Shown: positions 10,734 through 20,724 of the stretch, piece by piece
How positions within the stretch are numbered: the first letter of the stretch is position 1
How the letters are laid out: every line of letters begins with the position of its first letter
Assembly (NCBI GenBank): GCA_009767595.1
Contig: VSDK01001664.1
Location: forward strand, 39,556 to 103,555
DNA from: Symbiodinium kawagutii
Taxonomy: Eukaryota; Sar; Dinophyceae; Suessiales; Symbiodiniaceae
Direction: 5' to 3'
Length of the DNA stretch: 64,000 bases
Notes under the pieces: generated by a model
What the model was told of the DNA's origin: nothing
Databases searched by the model: none
What the model saw: only the letters and a program-made list of their open reading frames with translations
Translations under genes and position numbers: made by a program

Positions 10734-10837
10734 GGGTGTGTGCCAAGCCATAGGGTAACCAATGGGCCCCACCAATCAATGGTCATTCTACTAGGAAACC
10801 ATTGGTTTTGGGGGTGCCATTATTTTGGCACACACCC
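10734..10837. mobile_element. Family A element, variant tips
   Basis: The ends are GGGTGTGTGCCAAGCCATAGG and TATTTTGGCACACACCC. Compared with other copies both tips carry the same change (GTGTGTGCCAA in place of GTGGTTTCTCAA), so the inverted repeat is preserved. Flanks are ATTT on both sides, a perfect target duplication. Length 104 bp. Confidence 0.87.
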
Positions 10838-11042
10838 ATTTGTTTACCTGTTAAACATGATGATCAACTTCATTTCCAGGGACTCGTGTTCCACGGAAAA
10901 CGAGTTCGTATTCACTGTATTGCTTATCCTCCAAAAAACTCAATTCCTTGATGGCTGCGCCATTCCCAAAGGCTAAACCCAGGTGCATATGATCGCGGCT
11001 AGTTGGGGATAGTGACAAACGTCAAAAAGTGGATTGATTCCC

Positions 11043-11095
11043 ATGGCCGAAAAGTTGAACATCAGGGCGGCAAAAAACTCTCATGGATCAAGCAG
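11043..11095 (+). CDS. Possible first exon
   Basis: An ATG at 11043 opens MAEKLNIRAAKNSHGSS and reaches AGCAG|GTTAAGT, a good donor in phase 2. No acceptor is needed if this is a start exon. The next candidate exon at 11344 enters in phase 2, so the two fit. Short, so confidence is limited. Confidence 0.38.
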
Positions 11096-11343
11096 GTTAA
11101 GTGTGAAAATCAAGTCATTATATATTACTTTTTGCTGGCTGTGGCTCAGACTGGAACCCGTACCTGGTTTCCTCATTGATGAGTTGACCTCCTTCACGCT
11201 GATGTTTCCTCCTGTGTTTCATGAGCTTGTCAATAAGTGGTTGGTGGTTTCTTAGATACTTGGCTTTATTTCAACTACACTTGGGGGGGATGATCTAATT
11301 GACTAATGCTTGTTGGGACGGGGTATAAAACCCCTGATCAGGA

Positions 11344-11409
11344 ACAATAGCAGTAATCCGCTCGACGCTTCTCGCAACAATTCTGAAGTCGATGATCTGC
11401 TGGCTTGGT
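11344..11409 (+). CDS. Candidate internal exon, Asn/Ser-rich
   Basis: The acceptor is CCCTGATCAG and the donor TTG|GTAGGT. The frame reads NNSSNPLDASRNNSEVDDLLA. The exon is 66 nt and symmetric in phase 2. It can follow the exon ending at 11095. The upstream GGGTATAAAACCCC is not taken as a TATA box, because dinoflagellates lack that element and the sequence sits next to an acceptor. Confidence 0.55.
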
Positions 11410-11479
11410 AGGTATCTCTTTGACTTCCAGACTTCCAGTTGACTGACTGAACATTGAGTTTGTTTCAAGATTGTAATCT

Positions 11480-11489
11480 NNNNNNNNNN
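11480..11489. other. Assembly gap, 10 N
   Basis: Ten undetermined bases. The true gap size may differ from ten. Confidence 1.
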
Positions 11490-11664
11490 TTCAGCAGCCT
11501 ACTGGGAGGTACTGTGGAAACAGCCAACTGGAAGTAAAACAGCCTACCTTCAGTTTCACTTCATGGTAGCCTACTGGAAACCAACAGCTGGGTCCAGCGC
11601 CATGGCAGGTGGGAGCCAAGGCTAACAACTTGGAACGCGCATTGGCACGCATGACCTTTTTCAG

Positions 11665-11733
11665 CGCGGGGGACCCTGGCGTTCGCCATGGGTTGGGTCA
11701 CCACACTTAGGGAGCTCAGCAACGGAGAGATGA
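11665..11733 (+). CDS. Candidate internal exon, hydrophobic
   Basis: After GACCTTTTTCAG the phase-1 frame reads RGTLAFAMGWVTTLRELSNG and EM, ending ATGA|GTAAGT, an almost perfect donor. The 69-nt exon is symmetric in phase 1. The hydrophobic start could be part of a membrane or core helix. No family is recognised. Confidence 0.57.
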   Translation, partial: RGGPWRSPWVGSPHLGSSATER

Positions 11734-11762
11734 GTAAGTACATGACCTGAACAGTGGAACCA

Positions 11763-11985
11763 TCTTTCAGTAGGAGAAGGAGGAGTAGGAGTAGTCGTAG
11801 TCGTAGTAGTCGTAGTAGTCGTTGTTGTCGTCGTCATAGTAGTCAGAATAAGAGTATGAGTAAGAGTGTGAGTAAGAGTAAAAGTAAGAGCAAAAGTAAG
11901 AGTACGAGTAAGAGTATGAGTATGTGTATGAGCAATAGTAATAGTAATACTAATACGAATATTGATAGAAAAAAGAAAAACTAGA
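11763..11985. repeat. Imperfect 6-bp repeats (GTAGTC / AGTAAG)
   Basis: The block begins with AGGAGTAG and GTAGTCGT units, then many AGTAAGAGTAAG-type hexamers, ending with AATAGTAAT. Translations give only Ser/Lys/Arg or Thr/Leu strings and are not taken as protein. Confidence 0.9.
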
Positions 11986-12214
11986 AGTCGTGGTACTAAA
12001 AGTACTAGCTGACTACAGCCAACAAAGCCTAAGTTCCAGTACATGGCCCAATCACCAAACCTTTGTCCCTACTTTTTTCCGCTGCTGGTAGTTTGATTCG
12101 TTTTCATACTTCTAGCATTCTTGCTTTCAGTACTATTAAGAAGAACACACTACTGTCATTCTTGATTATTTTCATTACCACTGTTTACTTTCTTAGTGCG
12201 ATTATTCATACATC

Positions 12215-12460
12215 TATCTATTGGTACTACCACCACGGCTCTTACAGGGACGGATTTCGCTGCTGCTTTTACGACTCTATTCCTGGTGCTGCTATTGCTA
12301 CTGCTGGGACTGCTTTTGCTGCCGCTGCTACTGCTTCTGCTACTATTACCGCTTTTGCTAGTGCTACTGCCATTGCGAGTTTAACCACCGCTGCTCGTAG
12401 TATTTCTACTAGCAATACCACCACTGCTACTGCTACGACTACAAAGATGCCTGAAGACTA
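12215..12460. repeat. Degenerate TGC/TAC triplet repeat
   Basis: Imperfect CTGCTATTGCTACTGCT triplets run for about 200 bp, giving Ala/Thr- or Leu-rich frames with no stops. The strict triplet drift and lack of splice signals favour a microsatellite over coding sequence. Confidence 0.75.
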
Positions 12461-12679
12461 GTAGTGCAACTTGCAGTACTACTACAACTTTTACAGCAAC
12501 GATCCCCCATCACTATAGAATAGTAGTATCCATTCTTAAGTGGCTATATGATGGTTAAAATGATTGTTCATGAAACTCATGGTTCCACCGAGTGGTACCC
12601 CCCCCAGTTCGTCAACTTAGCTCAGAGCTTGGGTAACTACCGCTTGTCGCAGATAAGACTATAGTTCAATGGATTATCA

Positions 12680-12900
12680 ACCAACTTATGATCACTATGA
12701 ATCACCATCAAACACTATACTACCACCTTAATTGACCATCATGAACCATAAGTATTGCTATCATCAACCATAGTCAGATATAACTACACTATCACCACAA
12801 TCGACTATCAAACACTATACCATCATTAGCCATAGTTATTGACCATCATTAACCATACTATCACCCTTATTGACCATCATTAACCATAGTGGTGTACCGG
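12680..12900. repeat. Diffuse ACCATCATTAACC repeats
   Basis: ACTATCACC, AACCATAGTTATTGACC and ATTAACCATA variants repeat at irregular spacing. The same texture fills many gaps in this window. Confidence 0.6.
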
Positions 12901-12921
12901 TTTACAACATCTTCGTCCCAG

Positions 12922-12957
12922 GTGGCCAGCCTTACCACCCGCGCCCAATTTGACAAG
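12922..12957 (+). CDS. Candidate 36-nt exon
   Basis: After CTTCGTCCCAG the frame reads VASLTTRAQFDK and meets AAG|GTGAAG. It is symmetric in phase 0 and joins in frame to 13208. Without the donor, the frame continues (VKPRRGGGGSRPAVWW) to a TAA at 13030, so a last exon is the alternative. Confidence 0.45.
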
Positions 12958-13207
12958 GTGAAGCCGCGCCGGGGTGGTGGGGGTTCAAGACCTGCAGTTT
13001 GGTGGGCCAACTATGGTGAATTCTATGGTTAATCAGATGAATGGATTATTGGGTTATTGTAGTTGGGATTGTTGGGATTGAAATGCTTCTTCCAATATGG
13101 TAACAAGATTGCTAATATGAAGGGCTCAATATAATAAGTGATAACTAAAGGCCAGGGATTGCTTCTCCTGTAGTTTTTCGTTTTCTTTGTTTGACTTTTC
13201 ATTGCAG

Positions 13208-13256
13208 CATGCAAGTCTTGGAACCAGCAAATCATTGACGGCCCATGACAAAAAAG
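13208..13256 (+). CDS. Candidate internal exon
   Basis: After CATTGCAG the frame reads HASLGTSKSLTAHDKK and ends AAAAAAG|GTTGAG in phase 1. It enters in phase 0, matching the exon ending at 12957 (intron 250 nt), and leaves in phase 1, matching 14535. Downstream an ATG opens a 70-codon frame (13245-13457) that looks less exon-like. Confidence 0.42.
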
Positions 13257-13732
13257 GTTGAGAAAAGTGATCCGCTGATGATGTCGCAGCTATTGGTTGC
13301 AAAAGGAACAGAACCTTATTCTAATTTTATTCTTCGGAAAGTGGATGGAAGCAGCAGGCTCACCATTTCATATGGGGAACGCATTGAGCGAACTAGCTGT
13401 ATGATCGAAGTCTTAGCATCCGTGCAGGCCCCAAGTTGTTTTCCCCCTGAGACTTAGCAGTCGCTAAGGTGCCAAGCAAAATCCAACTAATGTGACCTGT
13501 TTTGCTGCCCACCTATTCAATTGAATTCCAAGCTTTGTTGCTTATATCCCTAAGGTTGCGGCTTGATGTTTAGCAGAGCTTAGCACACTCCACCAAGACA
13601 ACAAGTGTTTCCTCTTGGGTGTTGTGTGACCCTTTCCTCCTAGAATCCTGCAAGTCGCCTTCCTTTTTCTGACGGACCACTGACCACTGCTGTGAGCTTC
13701 AATAGTCTATTAACTTAAAATGGGCTCATAAT

Positions 13733-13957
13733 TTGATTGGCCACGCAGGCCATGCGAAACGGACCTTTAATGTGATCCGCCTCATTTTGATGCATTGGGG
13801 TGTGCCATCCCCGACGGGAAAGACATTTATTCCTGTTGATTATTTCATTTGTCGAAAGGTATCACTTGAGTCATTGGGTTTGAACCACCCAACCATCGGT
13901 CACATCCGCAAGATGGGAACCATCTCCCACTACTATCTGGTAGCTCTGGCAACCTAA
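13733..13957 (+). CDS. Open frame of 74 codons, unrecognised
   Basis: The frame includes HAKRTFNVIRLILMHWGV and PSPTGKTFIPVDYF and ends with a stop after HYYLVALAT. The residue mix is protein-like but codon use is AT-leaning and no splice sites frame it. It could be a decayed gene or transposon fragment. Confidence 0.3.
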   Translation: MIGHAGHAKRTFNVIRLILMHWGVPSPTGKTFIPVDYFICRKVSLESLGLNHPTIGHIRKMGTISHYYLVALAT

Positions 13958-14534
13958 CCTGGAATTTGAGAATCCTTAGCTTAAAAAGGCAAACTGCGGC
14001 GGATTTTCCGCGCATTCATGCCAGGGACTGACTAAGGGCAATGTTTTTGTTGGTTGAGGTTTGTGTAAAATGCCCTTGGTTTGCTAATTTTTTTAATGGT
14101 TCGGAGTTGGAAACCTGCAATGCAATTTCAACATCAGAACTTGCAGAAACAGAGGTTTCAGAGAACCCAAAACTTATGGCTGGTGAGATTGTGGCCTTAT
14201 CACAGTTTCGTTGGTCTTGGCAATCACTTAATCAGTCAATCAAGCAATCAACTAATCAATCCACTCACTTTTTTGTAGGAATAAACCAACTGGCTGACTG
14301 TACCAGTGGTTTTCGCACGTATATGATTGTTTTTTCGGATTGATGATTGGTGAATTTTTGTACCGCTATTGGTTGATTTCACCAGGATTGCTGGCTTTTC
14401 ATGTAAGATTGGTTTTATCCCCACGATTAATGGTACTGTCCCCTATGAATGGTTATCCACTATACTTGCTAGTTGTTATCCCCTATTATTAACCATTTAC
14501 CAGCTAGTTCACCATTATTGTTGGTTATTTCCAG

Positions 14535-14647
14535 CCACATCTATGTGGCTCATGTGGAGAGTGCGCAGCGTAGCGCCTCCGCTCCAGGTTTTCCTCGAGC
14601 GTTGCAAGGCAGCGGTTGGCCTCTGGGCAGTTGTTGGTTTGGGATAG
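14535..14647 (+). CDS. Candidate exon, possibly terminal
   Basis: After GTTATTTCCAG the phase-1 frame reads TSMWLMWRVRSVAPPLQVF and LERCKAAVGLWAVVGLG, then TAG. It joins in phase with 13208-13256. The amphipathic, Trp-rich sequence might be a membrane-associated helix. A GTTTTC donor after PLQ is an alternative end. Confidence 0.42.
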
Positions 14648-14726
14648 CGAGAAGGAGATGGGTCAGTGACAGCAGGGCAATGATCAAGTTGGGAACCCCA
14701 AGTTATGGTTATATATATATAGTTTT

Positions 14727-14837
14727 TATATGGTTTTTATATGGTTTTATATGGTTTTATATGGTTTTTATATGCTTTTATATGGTTTTATATGGTTTTA
14801 TATGGTTTTATATGGTTTTTATATGGTTTTATATGAT
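14727..14837. repeat. 11-12 bp minisatellite TATATGGTTTT
   Basis: About ten tandem copies of TATATGGTTTT(T) occur, with one TATATGCTTTT variant. Translations such as WFYMVFIC come from the repeat and are not a gene. Confidence 0.93.
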
Positions 14838-14919
14838 TTCATAGGGATCATGATGGTTAATGATAAAGGATAGTGATAAAGTCAACAAGAAAACAGTGAG
14901 TCATTGAGAATATGGCCAG

Positions 14920-14971
14920 GAATGGCAACAACGTTGGCAACGGTAGTCAAAGGCAATGTCCCTGTGACCAG
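14920..14971 (+). CDS. Candidate internal exon, Asn/Gln/Cys-rich
   Basis: After ATATGGCCAG the phase-2 frame reads NGNNVGNGSQRQCPCDQ and ends CCAG|GTTTAT in phase 0. It then fits the exon at 15733. Without the donor the frame continues (VYQGRSWDSLRNLETVW) to a stop at about 15028. Confidence 0.45.
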
Positions 14972-15159
14972 GTTTATCAGGGTCGGTCATGGGATTCGCT
15001 GCGCAACTTGGAAACTGTATGGTTTGAATAGGAATGTGTGGAAAATAGGTGGAGTTGGGGGAATTCAGTTCCGGAGTTTTGGGCTTTGCCACTTTTGGAA
15101 AGAGACAAACAACCCGCAGAGATAGACTCTAAGACAAATACCCTGGAAAAGATCTGGGA

Positions 15160-15660
15160 GCCGTTGTGAACCATTATTGGCCGTTATTAGTCATTATCAA
15201 CACGTGTTTACTGTCACAAATATTACCCACTTTTTACGAACGTTTGCGAACCATTATTGCCTACTATTGTTGATCATAACTTGCCATTCTTAATTATTAT
15301 CAACCAGTATGATTAACTACCATTATCAACAATGACTAATCCAATATCAATCATTGTCAATCATTGTCAGCCATGCTTCCACTATTCTTAACCATTCCCA
15401 ATCATTATCAAGCAAGTTATGATCAACAACCACTACCATTGTCAACCACTATCATCTTACCGGTCATCAGCTTCATATCTCTCAATCAGGATAGTGGTCG
15501 ATCATCTTCTTAGATCTTATTGACCATTAATATGCATTACTATTGTTCAATGCTCAACCACTACCATTATCAACCACTCTCATCTTATTGGTCATGATCT
15601 TCATCATGATCGACCACTGTCATCAGTGGTCAAGCATGACTTGATATCAAGCATCGATCA
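15160..15660. repeat. Diffuse ACCATTATCAACCACTATC repeat DNA
   Basis: Irregular ACCATTATC / CAACCACTACC / TTGTCAATC units occupy this interval with no open frame of interest. Two near-copies (AACCACTACCATTGTCAACC and AACCACTACCATTATCAACC) lie about 120 bp apart. Confidence 0.6.
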
Positions 15661-15732
15661 ACGAAACTTCTTCCCATGGCTGGGACCCTTGGGTTTTTCC
15701 ACATGAAAATTGGGGATTTGGGTCGCCGCCAG

Positions 15733-15812
15733 GGCGGGGGGGTGAACATCCTGGAATCTGGCTGTACCTGCTGGCAAGCTCACCTGGTTGTGCGAAACAT
15801 CACCAGTCTTAG
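15733..15812 (+). CDS. Candidate internal exon (GGGVNILESGCTCW)
   Basis: After GGTCGCCGCCAG the frame reads GGGVNILESGCTCWQAHLVV and RNITSL, ending CTTAG|GTAAAG. It enters in phase 0, as required by 14920-14971, and leaves in phase 2. NIT is a possible N-glycosylation site. No family is recognised. Confidence 0.6.
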
Positions 15813-16009
15813 GTAAAGTAGCTATGGATGGTGGATTTTCCGCTTCCAGGTGAGCTAGAGTGGAAGGGCCCATAGATTCAGATTTTGTTCAGTCAACCAT
15901 TCTGCTCACAGATTCCAAGTATCACTTCCATGTTCAGCATGTTTTTTGGAGTCACTGATTTTATGCGGTGGCCCAATAACTTCTGAATCTACTGAGGGAT
16001 GGTCATTGG

Positions 16010-16320
16010 CAGTATTAGCAACTATTAACCAACTGTTATGAGTTGACTATGAACCAACACTACCTACAATGATTAAGTATCATGAACTAAGAAGTATGAA
16101 CTAACTCTTGGCCAGCATTGTCATTAAACAACCATTATAAACTAGCTATTATGATGAACTAACTATTAGTTTATTGACCAACAATTAGAAACTACTATTA
16201 TCATTGACCAACACTACCTCAATGATGCACTGTCATTATTTGCCAGCATTATCACCAACTACTATGAACTAGCTATTCTGATTACTTCATGATTTACCAT
16301 CACCATGCACTACCATGATC
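16010..16320. repeat. Diffuse ACTATTATGAACTAAC repeats
   Basis: AT-rich units resembling AACTAACTATTA and ACCAACACTACC repeat irregularly. I see no gene. Confidence 0.55.
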
Positions 16321-16329
16321 AACTCCAAG

Positions 16330-16415
16330 ATGTTTTGCAAGAATGCAACGTCCCGTCTCGTCAACGTCCGTTTCGTTGGACGTTGGTTGCTTGTTGGGAT
16401 GGTCCCCACAACCTG
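16330..16415 (+). CDS. Candidate internal exon, frame ambiguous
   Basis: The donor CCTG|GTAAGG is strong and the likely acceptor is AACTCCAAG. Two frames are open and protein-like: NATSRLVNVRFVGRWLLVG, or the phase-2 frame RMQRPVSSTSVSLDVGCLLG. The second agrees with the phase-2 exit of 15733-15812. A family-A element starts 38 nt after the donor. Confidence 0.45.
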
Positions 16416-16453
16416 GTAAGGACCAAACCTTTGTTTTCCACTGGGCGTGAAAT

Positions 16454-16602
16454 GGGTGTTTCCCAAGCCATGGAGGTACCCCAAAAGTGTTGATTAATTA
16501 GTGAAAACGATCTATATAATAGGGGTACCCCTGTTTATTAGTTGGTTTATTAGTCGGTTTATTTGTCATGATTTAGCGGTACCCCTGTTTTAAGAAGCCA
16601 GC
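16454..16602. mobile_element. Family A element with internal duplication
   Basis: The left end is GGGTGTTTCCCAAGCCATGG and the right end CTGTTTTAAGAAGCCAGC. At 149 bp it is longer than its relatives, because it carries two right-arm-like blocks (AGGGGTACCCCTGTTTATTAG and GCGGTACCCCTGTTTTAAG). Flanks are AAAT and TCAT, so the target duplication is eroded. Confidence 0.75.
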
Positions 16603-16882
16603 TCATAATGCTTGATTGTGGCTAAGAACAGGTAGTTAGTGGTGGTGATCATTGGCTAATGATGGTCGAGCAGTATGGGCTATGGTTGCTCATTGTTATG
16701 ATGGTGGATAATAGTGGTTAATTATTCATTGATTAAAGGTTGACTGATGGTCAATCAATAGCCACCAAGGGATTGATTAGCCACTAGTTGAAGCCGCTAA
16801 AACCGATGGTTGACTATTGGTTGATGGTGGCTATCAACTGGTGGTTGATTAGTGGTTGATCGATGGCAGTTAGAACCATTGG

Positions 16883-17065
16883 TTGACATTGACCAATTGC
16901 TGGTTGATGGAATTGATGGAGTTCATAGTTATTTCCAAAACCATTGGTGAACTCATGGTGACGAAGGGTATGATGGTCGCTGCTGCCGGTGCCAAGGGGT
17001 TTGAACTGAGGAAAGTTGCGAGTGCATTTCAACTAAGAGCGGCTGAAATTTCCTGCGAATCCTGA
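16883..17065 (+). CDS. Open frame with exon-like 3' half
   Basis: The last 30 codons (MMVAAAGAKGFELRKVASAF and QLRAAEISCES, then a stop) look like a terminal exon with an amphipathic helix. The first half lies in TTGGTTGAT-type repeat DNA and is probably not coding. No clear acceptor was found. Confidence 0.3.
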   Translation: MTLTNCWLMELMEFIVISKTIGELMVTKGMMVAAAGAKGFELRKVASAFQLRAAEISCES

Positions 17066-17133
17066 GAAGGAGCGCCCTCCTCAACACTCCAATGGTCTGA
17101 GCTAACTGAACCTTTCGGGGAGACGCCTGAAAC

Positions 17134-17543
17134 ATGGCATTGCTCAACGCTCACGGCTCTATAACGCCGGTTGGGCAACAGGCTGCAGTTCAGGTCTGTT
17201 CCCCCACACTTTCCGATTCATCTTTTTACGGACACCAGCGGAGATACGCGGTGTCCGTGTACCACGTCAGGTCACTGGAATCAGCAGCCTTCGGGTGGTC
17301 GGACTTACCCGACACCCCAACGTTGTTGTGACAGATGTGACACCAAGCACAACCAGCCAAGAGTGTTCCCCTGTAGGTGCCATTTGCTGGGAGGGGGACA
17401 ACCGTGATGTTTTGTTTGGGGGTCCCCTGCCAGTGCATGCAGCCGTGCTTCTTGCTTTGTCTCATTCAAAATGCCTGTTGCAACGGTCCTATCTGCGCCC
17501 AAAGCAGTGGGTTATGACGGATAGATGCTTCAGACCCAATTGA
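17134..17543 (+). CDS. GC-rich coding-like block, frame undecided
   Basis: Three plus-strand frames are open over parts of this block. The one with the best third-position bias reads RRYAVSVYHVRSLESAAFGW and stops at 17331. Another reads VVGLTRHPNVVVTDVTPSTT and ICWEGDNRDVLFGG and stops at 17543. One or two exons are likely, but they cannot be fixed by eye. Confidence 0.35.
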
Positions 17544-17636
17544 TTCACGTGTACCAGTGCAACAACATCTTATGTAGACATGGGGTGAAGGATCTGTGTC
17601 CTATAGCTTTGTTTTGCTTGCACCTGAACGAACTAA

Positions 17637-17759
17637 CTGGGGGGTACTTGGTTTCATCCAAGCGCACCTCAAGAATTTGCATCTAGCACTGCGCAGCTGC
17701 TGACTCCAGCGTTGGAACCCTCGAACCCTAAGTGTTTCTGGGCTCCACTGGCGACCTGA
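17637..17759 (+). CDS. Candidate exon ending in a stop
   Basis: The frame is open from after a TAA and reads TWFHPSAPQEFASSTAQLLT and PALEPSNPKCFWAPLAT, then TGA. An acceptor at GCATCTAG would start it within FASS. Composition matches the exon islands, but no donor was found before the stop. Confidence 0.35.
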   Translation: MGGTWFHPSAPQEFASSTAQLLTPALEPSNPKCFWAPLAT

Positions 17760-17781
17760 ACCACATTAGTCACTTCTGCAG

Positions 17782-17841
17782 TGACCCGGGGCCTACCACC
17801 CGTCAGTTGGGCCCGCCTAAGTGTCCGGGGCCCCACCGATG
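17782..17841 (+). CDS. Candidate internal exon (TRGLPPVSWARLSV)
   Basis: After CACTTCTGCAG the phase-1 frame reads TRGLPPVSWARLSVRGPTD and ends GATG|GTGAGC, a strong donor. The 60-nt exon is symmetric in phase 1 and joins in frame to 18475. Third positions are nearly all G or C. Confidence 0.57.
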
Positions 17842-18474
17842 GTGAGCCTTCGAAGCACCGATGGAAGACGGATGGATTTTGATAGCATTCGCTTGACTGG
17901 AGATGCTATCAAAATGGTGATTTTGGATAGAGGTCTTGGAGTTAGACCCTCAAAAACCTCAAAAACCTTCAAAAGGTCAGTTTCTTGGTGATCGTGAAAA
18001 CCAAATCCACATTAAGCATCCCAAGCTGAATCAACCCCTAGTACAGTCAGCTGCGGGTTTTCGGCTTTTGTTTGTTGTCTTCTCTAGAACGAACCAATAC
18101 CAAAGATTGCGAACCACCATGTACAACCAGTAATCACTACTGTCTCTTGCCAATATCGTCCATCATTCACCATGGCGCTGTAACACGCTTTGGAAGGCTC
18201 TCTTAAGAGATGCTTGTTCAAAGGAAAACGGGATCAATATATCCTTACAATATCTTAACAATACCGTTAGAGTCAGAGTAACTATCCAATGCCCTTAAGA
18301 GAATCTAAGTGATACCCTTCAAGAAACCAAAGCCATACCTGTAGAATTTCTACATTCTACCCTTAGAATATCTATCTGATACCAGTGAATATGCAACATA
18401 GGTCACCGATTGTTCGGGCACCGAACTACAGTCTGGATTGGTTGACTGAGGCATATGGTTAATGGTCTTAATAG

Positions 18475-18595
18475 CCTTGGATGGCTGGCAGAACTGTTTG
18501 CCGCAGCCCATCAACCAGAGTGGATGGTTCCTTCCATTGGTCATTTTTCCACATGGATATAAACACTGGGTCTTTTTCGTGGTACTAGAGTCTTG
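18475..18595 (+). CDS. Candidate internal exon, Trp/aromatic-rich
   Basis: After GGTCTTAATAG the phase-1 frame reads LDGWQNCLPQPINQSGWF, LPLVIFPHGYKH and WVFFVVLES, ending CTTG|GTAGGA in phase 2. It matches the exit phase of 17782-17841. A second frame (LGWLAELFAAAHQPEW) is also open but agrees less with phase. Confidence 0.45.
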
Positions 18596-18619
18596 GTAGG
18601 AAGTGTCGGATGGATGTAG

Positions 18620-19400
18620 CACTTAAGCCAAAAGTAGCCGACCAAGACTCTTGCAGCACAACATCTGGGCTCAAGTAGCAAACACAATGCTCTTTACCTT
18701 TGTCACCAAGATGGGAGGCAGATTACGTACCGTTTCGAATGGGCACATGTTCTGGTGGTCAAAATTGCTCAACCAGGCAAAAACTATCCCGACCCTTCAA
18801 GTTCCATGAGAGTAAAGTGTTTTGATTGTAGTTTCCCCCAAGCCTCCATATTTTGCGTGATTCCATGGCCCGATCTGCAACAATGGGGTTGCCTGAGATA
18901 TAACCATGGTAGCCCCATCCACATTTAGACACCCTATCAGTATGGTGAAGGTCACCAGTTGATGTCCAGAGTTGATAAATAGCAGGGCATGGCATCTGGA
19001 TGTCTTGAAGTTGCGAGCTTGGCGCTTGTCGCTGGCCAAGGAGCAGTGGTAAGTCAGTGAAGAGCTAAGGGTCTATTAGAGTCCATTAGAGTACTATATA
19101 AAGACTATATACCATTAGCTCTTGACTAAGGTTAATCTCACTATATATTGGAGTATTAAATATATATATATATAGCATTGTTGACAAGTCTGTGAAAAGA
19201 AAGAATATCATTCTCGGAATTAAAGTAGAATTTGCATAGACAACGAAACACTCAAGGTGAAAGGTCTGATTTGAAATTGGAGAAGAACTATAGAATTTAT
19301 ACAAGCTAAACACATCATTTGTACTGCAAACCCATACCCTTAGAAATTAGAGGTATAAGTTGTAAAGAACACGTGTTCGAGCAACAAACTAATGCATTGA
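18620..19400. other. No confident plus-strand exon
   Basis: A minus-strand frame at 18759-18995 (with GNPIVADRAMESRKIW) is protein-like but unsupported. The rest is AT-rich with TATATATA near 19160. No RNA gene is seen. Confidence 0.4.
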
Positions 19401-19404
19401 CCAA

Positions 19405-19614
19405 ATGGATGTGCACATGAATGATCATGAAGCGCAGCCGTCATCTTGCTTAGAAGCATTACTAAGCAACAGGAACAACCACCGAATCGGTGCTTTGAAG
19501 TGCTGGCCGCGGGACTTTCTTCGACTTCGGGCAGTTTTGGTGGATGACCAGCTAGGCGTTGCCTGGTTTACATGGCACGCCTTGGTCTGGCGCCACAAGG
19601 CCATCCCTGCCTGA
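19405..19614 (+). CDS. Open frame of 69 codons
   Basis: The 3' half (CWPRDFLRLRAVLVDDQLG and VAWFTWHALVWRHKAIPA, then TGA) has exon-like G/C at third positions. The acceptor could be GCTTTGAAG at 19499. A further open frame in another phase follows at 19671-19886 (PIRRRESPYGSSLIQ). The two may be exons or one frameshifted remnant. Confidence 0.33.
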   Translation: MDVHMNDHEAQPSSCLEALLSNRNNHRIGALKCWPRDFLRLRAVLVDDQLGVAWFTWHALVWRHKAIPA

Positions 19615-19946
19615 GTTTTGCTTATTTTGTTTAGAGATCATAAATGTCAAAGAAACAGAATTGACCTCACATGGTTCACTCCTTGCCTCCCATTCGACGT
19701 CGGGAAAGTCCCTATGGTTCGTCTCTTATCCAAGCTCACGTCTCTTCTGGTGCAGTGATAATCCGTCAGCGAGAGACTGAGAGTGGCTCCCACGAAACCC
19801 GGGTCACAGCTGTTTCACCCAGGAGGTTGCATCAGCTTTTGAATCAAAGCTTTGCCGATTTCAAGTTTCAGAAATGTACCGCCTAACCTCTAGACCGTAA
19901 TGTCCGGATCCATGGGCTACATCTAAAATCATGCCAAGAATCATTT

Positions 19947-20041
19947 GGGTGTTTCTGAAAATAGGGTTCCCCGGAATTATTTAGCATTTATAGTGTTAAA
20001 CCATCAACTTTTTGAGGTTCCTAATTTTGAAAAATCACCAA
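19947..20041. mobile_element. Family A element, degenerate
   Basis: The left tip GGGTGTTTCTGAAAATAGGG is clear and the right end AATTTTGAAAAATCACC is eroded. ATTT precedes the element but no matching duplication follows. Length about 95 bp. Confidence 0.6.
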
Positions 20042-20075
20042 CTGATTCATCAAACACTTGGTTTACTTCATTTTC

Positions 20076-20524
20076 TTAGCACCCAAATGGTCTCCATTCT
20101 GGCTGCAGATGATCTGCCAAGGTGAAAATGGGCTCGCTCTGATTGCTTTGCCTTTGACCACCGAAAACTTGTAGCTGCGTTGTTGTTGGAGCTTTGTACA
20201 ATGTTTGGGTGCTATTCTCTAGTGTTTGGATGGCTGAAAACATAGTGGACTTCAAATGGGAACGGGTCAAGACTATAGGCATAAATCCAGTCAGGGTCAC
20301 CGTCGCAGTCATTTTTCCATGAGAAAATAGGGCAAATTGACCTCGGGATCTGACCTGACCACACATATGAGAAGTGCATCTTCAGGGAACAGGTGTGCCA
20401 TAGCTGCCATGCCTTTGCTCATTGTGCTAGGCCCTTTGCCAGTCAATTGAGCTCTCAAAAAGGATTTTTTCACGCGAAGAAACTCTCCACTTAATTTTCC
20501 TGACCAAAATCTGTTGTGCCCCAT
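20076..20524 (-). pseudogene. Minus-strand coding-like block with a frame change
   Basis: Reading leftward from 20524, one frame gives MGHNRFWSGKLSGEFLRV and MAAMAHLFPEDALLICVV and stops near 20309. A second frame then continues (MTATVTLTGFMPIVLTRS, VFGGQRQSNQSEPIFTLA) to 20076. The hand-over near 20330 would fit one frameshift in a decayed gene or transposon protein. It opposes all exon candidates nearby. Family not recognised. Confidence 0.25.
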
Positions 20525-20724
20525 TCTGAGACACGGACCATCAATTCCAGTCTAAGCCAAATTGCAAGGGTTTAAAAGGATGTTCCAGATTGTATTTTTC
20601 TCTAGAACCTGCACTGATCAGTGAACAATGACCAGCAATGTCACTCATGATCGTTCGTACTGACTGACTGATCCAAAACAGCAATCATTACTGACTGATC
20701 ATTAATATCAATTCCATCAGTCAG

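Noticed and set aside
11315..11335. GGGTATAAAACCCC as a TATA-box promoter
   Set aside because: It lies just before an exon acceptor, and dinoflagellate promoters are known to lack TATA boxes. A chance palindromic word is more likely.
11661..12461. Thr/Leu-, Ser/Lys- and Ala-rich open frames
   Set aside because: They follow directly from the hexamer and triplet repeats at 11763-11985 and 12215-12460.
14041..14343. 100-codon open frame with MFLLVEVCVKCPWFANFF
   Set aside because: It ends in repeat-derived Asn/Gln/Ser sequence, overlaps another open frame and lacks splice borders. It was not strong enough to list.
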